Assembly: GCF_017487405.1 (NCBI RefSeq) | Contig: NZ_CP062222.1 | Span: 2,651,001 to 2,715,000 of the forward strand | Length of the DNA: 64,000 nucleotides | Direction of reading: 5' to 3' | From: Brevundimonas goettingensis | Lineage (GTDB): Bacteria; Pseudomonadota; Alphaproteobacteria; Caulobacterales; Caulobacteraceae | Shown: one piece after another, positions 35,172-43,223 of the stretch | Layout of the letters: every line of letters begins with the position of its first letter | How positions within the stretch are numbered: the first letter of the stretch is position 1 | The notes under the pieces: generated by a model | The model's database searches: none | Told to the model about the DNA's origin: nothing | Seen by the model: the letters and a program-made list of their open reading frames with translations, nothing else | Program-made: the position numbers and the translations under genes

Positions 35172-36371
35172 GTGAAGACGACCCCGGGGGCTGCGTTTCT
35201 CGCCCTGCTGAACAGGACTACGCCTTTGTTTCATTCCGCGCAGACGCGTGCGAACACGCCTGTCGATCGTGCGGCCAGGATCCGGCCCGTCACGGCGGCT
35301 GCGATGTTCGGCGGCTTGGTGGGACTCGCGATCGGCTGCGCCTATATGGGCGGAACCGTAGCCAAGGCGACGACCCTGCGCGCGCAGGCGGAACGACTGG
35401 AAGGCGCCACCTCGGCGGGCTTCACCGAAGAGGCCCTCGCGGCCGCGGCCGGCGGGCTGGACGAAAGCGCCCTGACCATCGCCCGGCGCCACGACCCCTA
35501 TACGGTCGCCGGCGGCGCCCAGCGCGACCGTCAGGCCGAATTGATGACCGCCCGTCTGGAACAACTGCGCGGCGAGCCGGCCGACAAGGCCCTGCGCCGG
35601 GTCAGCCTGACCACCGACGCCGCCCGCCCGTTCCGCATGGGCAATGCCCTGGACGCCTCGCGCGATCTCGAATGCCTGACCCAGGCCGCCTATTACGAGG
35701 CCCGTGGCGAAGGCCGCGACGGCATGCAGGCCGTGGCCCAGGTGGTCCTGAACCGCGTCCGCCACCCCGCCTTCCCCAAGAGCGTCTGTGGGGTGGTCTT
35801 CCAGGGCGCCGGCCTGCGCTCGGGCTGCCAGTTCAGCTTCACCTGTGACGGCTCGATGCGCGGTCGGGTGAATTCCATCGCCTGGAACCGCGCCCGCGAC
35901 GTCGCTTCAAAGGCCCTGTCCGGCGCCGTCTTCAGCCAGGTCGGCACCGCCACCCATTTCCACACCACCGGCGTGTCCCCGGGCTGGCGCAACGCCCTGA
36001 TCCAGGTCAGCCAGGTGGGACACCACCTCTTCTATCGCTTCGGCGGCCGTTCGGGCTCCAGCAACGCTTTCACCTATGCCGCCCGTCCGTCCGAGGATCG
36101 CCCGCAGCTGATACAGGCCAGCCTGGACCCCAGCGTTCCGGTGCGCCAGGCTGGTCAGGCCGTGGCCTATACGATGGTCCTGGCCCAGGAAGCCCTGACG
36201 GGCGAAACCACCAAGCCTTCGGAAAGCCGCCCCACAGCCCCGGCGACCGCGACGGCGGCTCCCGCGCCGGCCCCGGCCGCCACGCCCGCACCGCGCATCA
36301 CGCCGGCCGAACGTCCTGCGACTCCGGCAACCTCGGCCGCCTCCGCCTCGGTCGCCGCGCCGCAAGCCTGA
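35172..36371 (+). CDS. SleB-like cell wall hydrolase (copy 2)
   Basis: 399 residues, the same length as copy 1. An N-terminal hydrophobic segment (about 40-65) should anchor or export it. The PF07486-type domain spans about 150-270 with LECLTQAAYYEARGEGRDGMQAVAQVVLNRVRH in two parts, VCGVVFQGAG, CQFSFTCDGSM and VGTATHFHTTGVSPGW. The C-terminal 60 residues are Ala/Pro/Thr-rich. It starts at GTG 35172; other starts are possible. Compared with copy 1 the core is similar but the flanking regions have diverged, so they are old paralogues. It converges with the small gene at 36379. Confidence 0.86.
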   Translation: MKTTPGAAFLALLNRTTPLFHSAQTRANTPVDRAARIRPVTAAAMFGGLVGLAIGCAYMGGTVAKATTLRAQAERLEGATSAGFTEEALAAAAGGLDESALTIARRHDPYTVAGGAQRDRQAELMTARLEQLRGEPADKALRRVSLTTDAARPFRMGNALDASRDLECLTQAAYYEARGEGRDGMQAVAQVVLNRVRHPAFPKSVCGVVFQGAGLRSGCQFSFTCDGSMRGRVNSIAWNRARDVASKALSGAVFSQVGTATHFHTTGVSPGWRNALIQVSQVGHHLFYRFGGRSGSSNAFTYAARPSEDRPQLIQASLDPSVPVRQAGQAVAYTMVLAQEALTGETTKPSESRPTAPATATAAPAPAPAATPAPRITPAERPATPATSAASASVAAPQA

Positions 36372-36378
36372 TAGAGGC

Positions 36379-36597
36379 CTAGCGTTCCTGCACCTTCCAA
36401 TGGTTGGTCAGGTTCTGCTTGAGATTGCCGTAGCGGCCCTGTTCGCCGAGATTCACGTCGGCGTCACCGGGTTGGCCCGACTGGGCCCCGGTCAACAGGT
36501 CGCGCCGGTCGTGCGACATCTTCAGATCCTCGACCGACAGATTGCCGGCCGCGGCGAAACTGCGTTGTTCCTTGGGGATTTTCAGCGGTTTGCTCAT
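36379..36597 (-). CDS. Small hypothetical protein (72 aa), possible stress gene
   Basis: 72 residues, hydrophilic, no signal peptide. MSKPLKIPKEQRSFAAAGN and the Gly/Asn/Gln-rich second half (GEQGRYGNLKQNLTNHWKVQ) suggest a largely disordered protein. GGAGG seven bases before ATG 36597 is a strong ribosome site. A GGAAC-N16-GGTT element upstream resembles an EcfG promoter. No function can be assigned. Confidence 0.7.
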   Translation of the reverse strand: MSKPLKIPKEQRSFAAAGNLSVEDLKMSHDRRDLLTGAQSGQPGDADVNLGEQGRYGNLKQNLTNHWKVQER

Positions 36598-36626
36598 GAC
36601 GACCTCCTTGATCTCTCAGGGAGTTA

Positions 36627-36651
36627 AACCCTCGGGACTCAAGGCTGTTCC
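36627..36651 (-). promoter_or_regulatory. Candidate EcfG/SigT promoter
   Basis: Minus strand GGAAC (36651-36647), 16 bases, GGTT: one mismatch from the consensus in the -10 element. It ends 29 bases before ATG 36597. Confidence 0.4.
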
Positions 36652-36684
36652 GGAACACCGCTTTTCGGGAGTCCGGCGAAACCC

Positions 36685-37542
36685 TCAGATCGCGTCCAGG
36701 CCGACGTCCAGCGCCGCCGCCGAATGGGTCAGGGCGCCGACCGAAATCACATTGACGCCGGTCTCGGCGATCGCCCGCACCGTCGTCAGATTGACCCCGC
36801 CCGAAGCCTCCAGAACGACCCGCCCGGCGGTCCGCGCGACGGCCGCTTTCAGATCGTCGAGGCTGAAGTTGTCGAGCATGACGACGTCCGGCCCGACACC
36901 CTGATCGACGAGGGCCAGAGCCTCGTCCAGCTGCGCCAGACCGTCGACCTCCAGCTCGATCTTCATCAGATGACCGGCCATCTCGCGGGCGCGGCGCACG
37001 GCAGGCTCCACCCCGCCGCAGACGGCGACATGGTTGTCCTTGATCAGGATGGCGTCATCCAGGCCGAAGCGGTGATTGATCCCGCCGCCGCAGACGACGG
37101 CATGTTTCTCCAGCGCCCTCAGGCCCGGGGTGGTCTTCCTCGTATCCGCGACGCGGGCGCCGGTCCCCTCGACCGCCCGGACATAGTCGCGCGTCAGGGT
37201 CGCGACCCCGCACAGCCGGCCCAGCAGGTTCAGCGCCGTCCGTTCGGCGGACAGAAGCGCCCGGGCGTCGCCCTCGATCTCAGCCAGGACGGCGCCCGCC
37301 TCGAAGGTCTCGCCGTCGCGCACCCGGACCTCAACCGAGGCCTTCGGATCCATGGCCAGCACCGCCAGCCGCACGCAGTCGATGCCCGCCAGAACCCCCG
37401 CCTTTCTGGCCCCCACCACGGCCCGCATCCGGGCGCCGTCGGGGATACAGGCCTGTGCCGTGACATCGCCCGCCCTGCCCAGATCCTCGGCCAGGGTCGC
37501 GCGCACGACGGCGTCGATCATGATGTCCGGCAGCTGTCGCAT
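36685..37542 (-). CDS. nadC: Nicotinate-nucleotide pyrophosphorylase NadC
   Basis: 285 residues. Condenses quinolinate with PRPP to nicotinate mononucleotide, the third step of de novo NAD synthesis. Visible signatures are ALLSAERTALNLLGRLCGVATLTR, VADTRKTTPGLRALEKHAVVCGGG (active-site Arg and Lys residues), HRFGLDDAILIKDNHVAVCGG and the phosphate-binding VLEASGGVNLTTVRAIAETGVN. Normal length. Last gene of the nadA-macro-nadB-nadC unit, four bases after nadB. Confidence 0.97.
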   Translation of the reverse strand: MRQLPDIMIDAVVRATLAEDLGRAGDVTAQACIPDGARMRAVVGARKAGVLAGIDCVRLAVLAMDPKASVEVRVRDGETFEAGAVLAEIEGDARALLSAERTALNLLGRLCGVATLTRDYVRAVEGTGARVADTRKTTPGLRALEKHAVVCGGGINHRFGLDDAILIKDNHVAVCGGVEPAVRRAREMAGHLMKIELEVDGLAQLDEALALVDQGVGPDVVMLDNFSLDDLKAAVARTAGRVVLEASGGVNLTTVRAIAETGVNVISVGALTHSAAALDVGLDAI

Positions 37543-37546
37543 GAGC

Positions 37547-39070
37547 CTATTCCGCAGCGAGGGTGACGACGCCCGCAGCGGTCAGTCTTACGCGGGTATG
37601 TTCGGCCTTGTGCTTCGTCAGCGGATAGTCCGAACGGAAATGCCCGCCCCGGCTCTCATGCCGCGCCAGGGCCGCCTCGGCGATCAGCCGCGCGGTGACC
37701 AGAGGCAGAGCCTCGCCCTGTTCGTCTTCCAGCCGACCGATCAGGGCCAGCAGACGGGTCAGGCCCGTTGCATCGCGGATCACGCCCGCATCGCGGCTCA
37801 GCCCCTGACGCAGCTCAAGCAGGGCCTCGGGCGACATATGGGCGACCGGCCCCGCGGCCGTCACAGGCTCGCCGCCCGCCGCCGCTTCCGTCGCCGCCGA
37901 CCGCCCGGTGCGACGCCCGAAGGCAGCCGCTTCCAGCAGGGAGTTGGAGGCCAGACGATTGGCGCCGTGCACCCCCGTCGCCGCGCACTCCCCGACCGCG
38001 AACAGGCCCGGCAGGGTCGTGCGACCGTCCGGGTCAGCGGTGATCCCGCCCATATAGTAGTGAGCCGCCGGGGCTACCGGGATGGGGGTGACGCGCGGGT
38101 CGACACCCGCCGCCATGCAGGAGGCGAAGACCGCCGGAAACTCTTTCGGAAAATGGTCGCCGATGGCCCTGGTCGCGTCGAGGAAAGCGCCGCGCCCCTC
38201 GGCCCGCGCCCGGTGCACCGCCCGCGCCACCACGTCGCGCGGGGCCAGGTCTGCGTCATCGGCGGGGCCCAGAATGAACACGCCGTCCTTGTCGATAAGC
38301 CGCGCGCCCTCGCCGCGCAGGGCCTCGGTGGCCAGGGGCATGGGGTCGAGGCCGACGTCGATGGCCGTCGGGTGGAACTGCATGAATTCGGGGTCCAGCA
38401 CCTCGGCGCCGGCCTTGTACGCCAGCGCCAGACTTTCGCCGAGCAGGGCTGCGGGCGTCGTGGTCGCGCCGTAGAGGCCGCCTGCCCCGCCGGTCGCCAG
38501 CACCACGACGGACGCCACCACTTCCACCAAGTCGGTGTCATGGCGTTCAATCAGGGCGCCGACCACCCGGCCGGTCGCATCCTGCAGCAGGCCGCGCAGA
38601 CGTCCGTCTTCCCAGACCGTCACATGCGCCGCCGCACGCACCGACGCCACCAGCGCCGACAGGATCGCCCTGCCCGCGCCGTCGCCGCCGACCCGGGCGA
38701 CACGCGCCATCGAATGCGCCGCCTCACGCGACACGGAGAAGCCGCCGTCGGCCTCGCGGTCGAAGGGCGCGCCCAGCGACGCCAGCCACTCCACCGTCGC
38801 CCGACCGTCGTCGGTCAGGACCTCGGCTGCATGGTGATCGACAAGCCCGGCGCCCGCCGCCTCGGTGTCCTTGAGGTGGAGGGCCGGGGCGTCCGTCGCC
38901 GACAGGGCCGCCGCGACCCCGCCCTGCGCCCAGGCGCTCGACGCCGACTGCAGCAGGGGCGCGGGACTGACGACCAGCACCTTCGCCGGCGCCGCCTCCA
39001 GAGCGGCCGAGAGGCCGGCGAGGCCGCCGCCGATGATCAGCGGGCCGTCGTGGGTGAGACGCGTGGTCAT
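37547..39070 (-). CDS. nadB: L-aspartate oxidase NadB
   Basis: 507 residues. FAD enzyme that oxidises aspartate to iminoaspartate, the substrate of NadA. FAD-binding IIGGGLAGLSAALEAA near the N-terminus, SASSAWAQGGVAAALS, EFMQFHPTAIDV and the GITADPDGRTTLPGLFAVGECAATGVHGANRLASNSLLEA region in successive segments are the succinate dehydrogenase/fumarate reductase-type hallmarks. The ATG overlaps the stop of the macro domain gene by four bases (ATGA). Confidence 0.96.
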   Translation of the reverse strand: MTTRLTHDGPLIIGGGLAGLSAALEAAPAKVLVVSPAPLLQSASSAWAQGGVAAALSATDAPALHLKDTEAAGAGLVDHHAAEVLTDDGRATVEWLASLGAPFDREADGGFSVSREAAHSMARVARVGGDGAGRAILSALVASVRAAAHVTVWEDGRLRGLLQDATGRVVGALIERHDTDLVEVVASVVVLATGGAGGLYGATTTPAALLGESLALAYKAGAEVLDPEFMQFHPTAIDVGLDPMPLATEALRGEGARLIDKDGVFILGPADDADLAPRDVVARAVHRARAEGRGAFLDATRAIGDHFPKEFPAVFASCMAAGVDPRVTPIPVAPAAHYYMGGITADPDGRTTLPGLFAVGECAATGVHGANRLASNSLLEAAAFGRRTGRSAATEAAAGGEPVTAAGPVAHMSPEALLELRQGLSRDAGVIRDATGLTRLLALIGRLEDEQGEALPLVTARLIAEAALARHESRGGHFRSDYPLTKHKAEHTRVRLTAAGVVTLAAE

Positions 39071-39606
39071 GCCCGAAACTCCTCGACCGCGGCTTCGATG
39101 ACCTGCCTGCGGGTCTCATCGAAGGCGCAGAAAATAATCTCGTCGAAGGCATCCGGATGGCGGTCGACGAAGGTGAAGACAGCCTTCGCCGCAACCCGCG
39201 CCGCCTCGTCTTGGGGGTAGCCGAAGACCCCGGTCGAGATCGCGGGAAAGGCGACGGTGCGCAGGCCGTTATCGAGCGCGAGTTGGAGGCTTTCGCGATA
39301 GCAACTCGCCAGCAGAGCCGGCTCACTGGCCTGCCCGCCATGCCACACAGGCCCCACCGTGTGGATCACGTATCGGGCCGGCAACCGGTAGCCCTCGGTG
39401 ATACAGGCCTGCCCGGGTTCGCAACCGCCGAGGCTTCGCCCCGCCGCCGCCAGTTCGGGTCCTGCCTTGCGGTGAATGGCGCCGTCGACGCCGCCCCCGC
39501 CCTGAAGGCTGGAGTTGGCGGCGTTGACGATGGCGTCCACGCGCAGGGTCGTGATGTCGGCGGCAATGACCTGCATCGCGGTCGTCTGCCGCGCCTCGCC
39601 CGACAT
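39067..39606 (-). CDS. Macro domain protein, O-acetyl-ADP-ribose deacetylase type
   Basis: 179 residues, a single macro domain of the MacroD/YmdB class: VDAIVNAANSSLQGGGGVDGAIHRKAG contains the ADP-ribose-binding Asn-Ala-Ala-Asn and GGGVDGAI elements, followed by YVIHTVGPVWHGG and AFPAISTGVFGYPQDEAARVA. Such enzymes hydrolyse O-acetyl-ADP-ribose or remove ADP-ribose from proteins. The ATG overlaps the nadA stop by one base and the stop overlaps the nadB start, so it is embedded in the NAD synthesis operon, linking NAD synthesis to ADP-ribose turnover. An alternative start is ATG 39576. Confidence 0.93.
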   Translation of the reverse strand: MSGEARQTTAMQVIAADITTLRVDAIVNAANSSLQGGGGVDGAIHRKAGPELAAAGRSLGGCEPGQACITEGYRLPARYVIHTVGPVWHGGQASEPALLASCYRESLQLALDNGLRTVAFPAISTGVFGYPQDEAARVAAKAVFTFVDRHPDAFDEIIFCAFDETRRQVIEAAVEEFRA

Positions 39607-40685
39607 CAGATCAGCTCCACCGCGACATGGTGCTTGGCCTTGACCATGTCGTAGCGGGCCGGGACGGCGGGCGGCGGCAGGTCGATCATCCGCTGTACGG
39701 CCAGGGCCGCCTTCGCGATCATCTCCTCGGGGACGGTGACCTCGTATTCCATGTTCAGCAGGCAGTCGCGGATATTCTCCAGCGTGATCCGCTTCATATA
39801 GGGGCACATGTTGCACGGCCCGATGAAGTTCACCTCGGGCACGTCGCCCTTGATGTTGGACGCCATCGAACATTCGGTGATCAGCACCACCTGCTTCGGT
39901 TTTTTCGCCATGACATAGTCGGTCATCGCCGCCGTCGAACCGGCGAAGTCGGCGGCCGACAGGACGTCTTCGGGGCATTCCGGGTGGGCCAGAATCTCCG
40001 CGCCCGGATAGGCGGCCCGCATCTCGGCGATGTCGGCGCCGGTGAAGCGCTCATGCACGATGCAGCGGCCCTTCCAGGCGATGATGCCGATGTTGGTCTG
40101 GGCCGCGACGTTGCGCGCCAGGAACTCGTCGGGGATCAGGATGACCTTGTCGACACCCCACTCCTTCGCGGCCCATTCCACCACCTGAACGGCATTGGCC
40201 GAGGTGCAGCAGATGTCGGTCTCGGCCTTCACATCGGCGGTCGTGTTCACATAGGTGACCACCGGCAGGCCCGGATAGCGCTGCTTGATCAGCCGCACGT
40301 CCGCGCCCGTGATCGCCTCGGCCAGCGAACAGCCGGCCTTCAGGTCGGGGATCAGGACGGTCTTGTCCGGCGACAGGATCTTGGACGTCTCGGCCATGAA
40401 GTGGACGCCCGCCTGGACGATCACCTTGGCGTTCGACCGCGCGGCCTCCTTGGCCAGGCCCAGGCTGTCGCCGACATAGTCTCCCACGCCGTGGAAGATC
40501 TCGGGCGTCATATAGTTGTGGGCCAGGATGACGGCGTCGCGCTCCTTCTTTAGCCGGTTGATCTCGACGATCAGCTCCGCCTGCGAGGGCCATTCGATCG
40601 GGGTGACGTGGTCCTTGACCTTCTCCCAGACCGGGGCGGTCTCGCGCGCCGTGCGCTCCGAAAGACCGAACATTCCATCCGCCAT
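39606..40685 (-). CDS. nadA: Quinolinate synthase NadA
   Basis: 359 residues. 4Fe-4S enzyme that condenses iminoaspartate with dihydroxyacetone phosphate to quinolinate. Signatures: [65 protein letters not shown] and [18 protein letters not shown], supplying the cluster cysteines. Start ATG 40685 has AGGAGGA eight bases upstream; the frame continues to 40886 without signal. First gene of the operon, preceded by a 19-base palindrome. ilvA is divergent. Confidence 0.97.
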   Translation of the reverse strand: MADGMFGLSERTARETAPVWEKVKDHVTPIEWPSQAELIVEINRLKKERDAVILAHNYMTPEIFHGVGDYVGDSLGLAKEAARSNAKVIVQAGVHFMAETSKILSPDKTVLIPDLKAGCSLAEAITGADVRLIKQRYPGLPVVTYVNTTADVKAETDICCTSANAVQVVEWAAKEWGVDKVILIPDEFLARNVAAQTNIGIIAWKGRCIVHERFTGADIAEMRAAYPGAEILAHPECPEDVLSAADFAGSTAAMTDYVMAKKPKQVVLITECSMASNIKGDVPEVNFIGPCNMCPYMKRITLENIRDCLLNMEYEVTVPEEMIAKAALAVQRMIDLPPPAVPARYDMVKAKHHVAVELI

Positions 40686-40724
40686 AGCGGGTCCTCCTGA
40701 TGGGCGATATCTGGTGCCCCGACT

Positions 40725-40743
40725 TATGCTCAACTTGAACATA
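40725..40743. promoter_or_regulatory. Palindromic operator upstream of nadA
   Basis: TATGCTCAACTTGAACATA is a 19-base palindrome about a central C with only two mismatched pairs (TATGyTCAA-s-TTGArCATA). It lies 40 bases before the nadA ATG in an AT-rich pocket. A further half-like TTATGCTCGA is at 40887-40896. In other alphaproteobacteria nadABC is repressed by the GntR-type NadQ; whether this is a NadQ site is inference. Confidence 0.55.
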
Positions 40744-40961
40744 TGTGCATTCAATGTAGGCCGATCTTCGTCGGGCGCAAGCGTAAATGCGCCGGATCGC
40801 GACGGGTTTTCCTGCACGCTGAAAAAGCAAAACTCTCCGCTCCGGGTCAAAGGCCTCGCTCGCATCCGACGGCGAAAGCGGTGCATTTATGCTCGACCGC
40901 GCGCACTCGGCGGCCTAGACGACAGCTTCCTTTCTCCCCGCGCTGATTTTTCGAGACGTTC

Positions 40962-42476
40962 GTGCAAGACACCATCCGCCGCATCCTGACCGCCCGGGTC
41001 TATGACGTGGCCGAAGAAACCGCTCTGGACGGCATGGCCCGGCTGTCGCGCCGCCTTGACCGCCCGGTCTTCCTCAAGCGCGAGGACCTGCAGCCTGTCT
41101 TCTCGTTCAAGATCCGGGGCGCCTACAACCGTATCGCCAATCTGTCGGAGGCCGAGTTGTCGCGCGGCGTCATCTGCGCCTCGGCCGGCAATCACGCGCA
41201 AGGCGTGGCGCTTGCCGCCGCGACGCGGGGCGCCAAGGCCACCATCGTCATGCCGGTGACCACCCCGGGCATCAAGGTCGCGGCCGTGCGCGCGCGCGGC
41301 GGCGAGGTCGTCCTGCACGGTGACGGCTTCGACGACGCCTATGCCCATGCCCGCGAAATCGAGGCCGAAACCGGCGCCACCTTCGTTCACCCCTTCGACG
41401 ACCCCGACGTCATCGCCGGTCAAGGCACGGTCGGGCTGGAGATCCTGCGCCAGCATCCCGACACGATCGACGCGGTCTTCGTCCCCATCGGCGGCGGCGG
41501 TCTGGCGGCGGGGGTCGCGGCCATCGTCCGCTTCCTGCGGCCGGAAACGAAGATCATCGGCGTCGAGCCCGTCGACGCCCCGACGATGAAGGCCTCCATC
41601 GACGCGGGTCATGTCGTGACCCTGGATCAGGTCGGGCTGTTCGCCGACGGGGTGGCGGTGCGCCGCGCCGGCGACCTGACCTTCGAACTCTGCAAGGACC
41701 TGCTGGACGACATCGTGCTCGTGGACACCGACGCCATCTGTGCGGCGGTGAAGGACATCTTCGACGATGTCCGCGCCGTCGCCGAACCGGCGGGCGCCCT
41801 GGCGCTCGCGGGCCTCAAGGTCTGGGCCGCCGCCAACCCCGGTTCAGGAGCGCTGGTCGCGATCAACTCCGGCGCCAACCTCAATTTCGACCGGCTGCGC
41901 CACGTCGCCGAGCGCGCCGAGATCGGCGAGGGCGCCGAAGCGCTGCTGGCCGTCGCCCTGCCCGACGACCGCGACGCCTATCGCCGCTTCCTCGGCTCGC
42001 TCGACGGCCGCTCGGTGACCGAGTTCAACTACCGCTGGTCCAACACCGGCGCGGCCCACTTCTTCGTCGGCGTGGGTCTGAAAGACGGCGCGGCCGAGAA
42101 GGACGCCCTGATCGCACAGCTCCGCGCCGACGGCTGGTCGGTCGAGGACATGAGCGAGAACGAGACGGCCAAACTGCACGTCCGCTACATGGTCGGCGGT
42201 CGCGCCACAGGTCTGGGCGACGAACGCATCCTGCGCTTCCACTTCCCCGAACGCCCTGGCGCCTTCCTGCGCTTCCTCAACAGCCTGCAGCCTGCCTGGG
42301 CCCTGACCTTGTTCCACTACCGCAACCACGGCGACGATGTCGGTCGGGTGCTGGCGGGCGTTTCGGTCCAGCCGGGCGAACGCGAGGCCTTGGTCGCGGC
42401 GCTCGACGGATTGGGCTATCCCTACGTCGACGAGACCGACAACCCGGCCAGCCGCCTGTTCCTCGACGGAGTGTGA
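40962..42476 (+). CDS. ilvA: Threonine ammonia-lyase, biosynthetic (IlvA)
   Basis: 504 residues. PLP enzyme deaminating threonine to 2-oxobutyrate, first step of isoleucine synthesis. PLP-lysine in PVFSFKIRGAYNRIANL, SAGNHAQGVALAA, the glycine loop PIGGGGLAAGVAA, and two C-terminal ACT-like regulatory domains (about 325-500; RILRFHFPERPGAFLRFL) typical of the isoleucine-inhibited biosynthetic form. Starts at GTG 40962. Divergent from nadA. Its stop is four bases before the LamG-like gene. Confidence 0.95.
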   Translation: MQDTIRRILTARVYDVAEETALDGMARLSRRLDRPVFLKREDLQPVFSFKIRGAYNRIANLSEAELSRGVICASAGNHAQGVALAAATRGAKATIVMPVTTPGIKVAAVRARGGEVVLHGDGFDDAYAHAREIEAETGATFVHPFDDPDVIAGQGTVGLEILRQHPDTIDAVFVPIGGGGLAAGVAAIVRFLRPETKIIGVEPVDAPTMKASIDAGHVVTLDQVGLFADGVAVRRAGDLTFELCKDLLDDIVLVDTDAICAAVKDIFDDVRAVAEPAGALALAGLKVWAAANPGSGALVAINSGANLNFDRLRHVAERAEIGEGAEALLAVALPDDRDAYRRFLGSLDGRSVTEFNYRWSNTGAAHFFVGVGLKDGAAEKDALIAQLRADGWSVEDMSENETAKLHVRYMVGGRATGLGDERILRFHFPERPGAFLRFLNSLQPAWALTLFHYRNHGDDVGRVLAGVSVQPGEREALVAALDGLGYPYVDETDNPASRLFLDGV

Positions 42477-42479
42477 CCC

Positions 42480-43223
42480 ATGCGCAGCGACGCTACCCGC
42501 CGCGACCTGATTTTCGCGGCCGCCGCCGCGCCCCTGCTCGCCGCCACATCGGCCTGCGCGACACCGCTGTCGGCGGGGACTCGTGAGGCCGCGGCGGGTC
42601 AGGTCTGGACCTTCGACAGACTCGCCGACATCGGCGGCCATGCGACCCATGTGGAGGGCGCGCCCGTCCTGACCGACAGCCCGTGGGGGCAGGCCGTGCA
42701 GTTCGACGGTGTCGACGACGCCCTGTTCATCGACAACCACCCACTGGCAGGCGCGGAACACTTCACCTTCGAGGCATTGTTCCGTCCCGACGGCGGCGCC
42801 TTCGAACAGCGCTGGTTCCACCTGGCCGTCGACGAGCCGACCCCGGCCGACGGCTCGGCCCCGATCGGGACCCGGTTCCTGTTCGAAATCCGGGTGGTCG
42901 AGACCGAATGGTATCTGGACGCCTTCACCAAGGGCGAGGGCTATAACCTGACCCTGATCGACCCCGCCAAACGCTTCCCCGTCGGCCAGTGGTTCCACGT
43001 CGCCCAGACCTGGGACGGGACGACCTATCGCAGCTTCGTCAACGGCGTGGTCCAGGCCGAGGGCCCGCTGGCCTTCAAGCCGCAGGGGCCGGGCAAGGCC
43101 TCGGTCGGCTGCCGCTTCAACAGGCGCAACTACTTCAACGGCGCGGTCCGCGAAGCCCGCTTCCACGCCGAGGCCCTGACGCCCGACCGGTTCAGCAATC
43201 CGTTCCGTACCACCGGAGGCTAG
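42480..43223 (+). CDS. Exported LamG-like (concanavalin-type) protein
   Basis: 247 residues. The N-terminus TRRDLIFAAAAAPLLAATSAC has a twin-arginine pair, a hydrophobic core and a cysteine that could be lipidated, so a Tat-exported lipoprotein is possible. The remainder is a LamG/laminin-G-like jelly-roll: GQAVQFDGVDDALFI, HFTFEALFRPDGG, FHVAQTWDGTTYRSFVNGVVQ and [15 protein letters not shown]. Such domains bind carbohydrate; no catalytic residues identified. It follows ilvA by four bases and overlaps the convergent kinase gene by four bases. Confidence 0.8.
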   Translation: MRSDATRRDLIFAAAAAPLLAATSACATPLSAGTREAAAGQVWTFDRLADIGGHATHVEGAPVLTDSPWGQAVQFDGVDDALFIDNHPLAGAEHFTFEALFRPDGGAFEQRWFHLAVDEPTPADGSAPIGTRFLFEIRVVETEWYLDAFTKGEGYNLTLIDPAKRFPVGQWFHVAQTWDGTTYRSFVNGVVQAEGPLAFKPQGPGKASVGCRFNRRNYFNGAVREARFHAEALTPDRFSNPFRTTGG

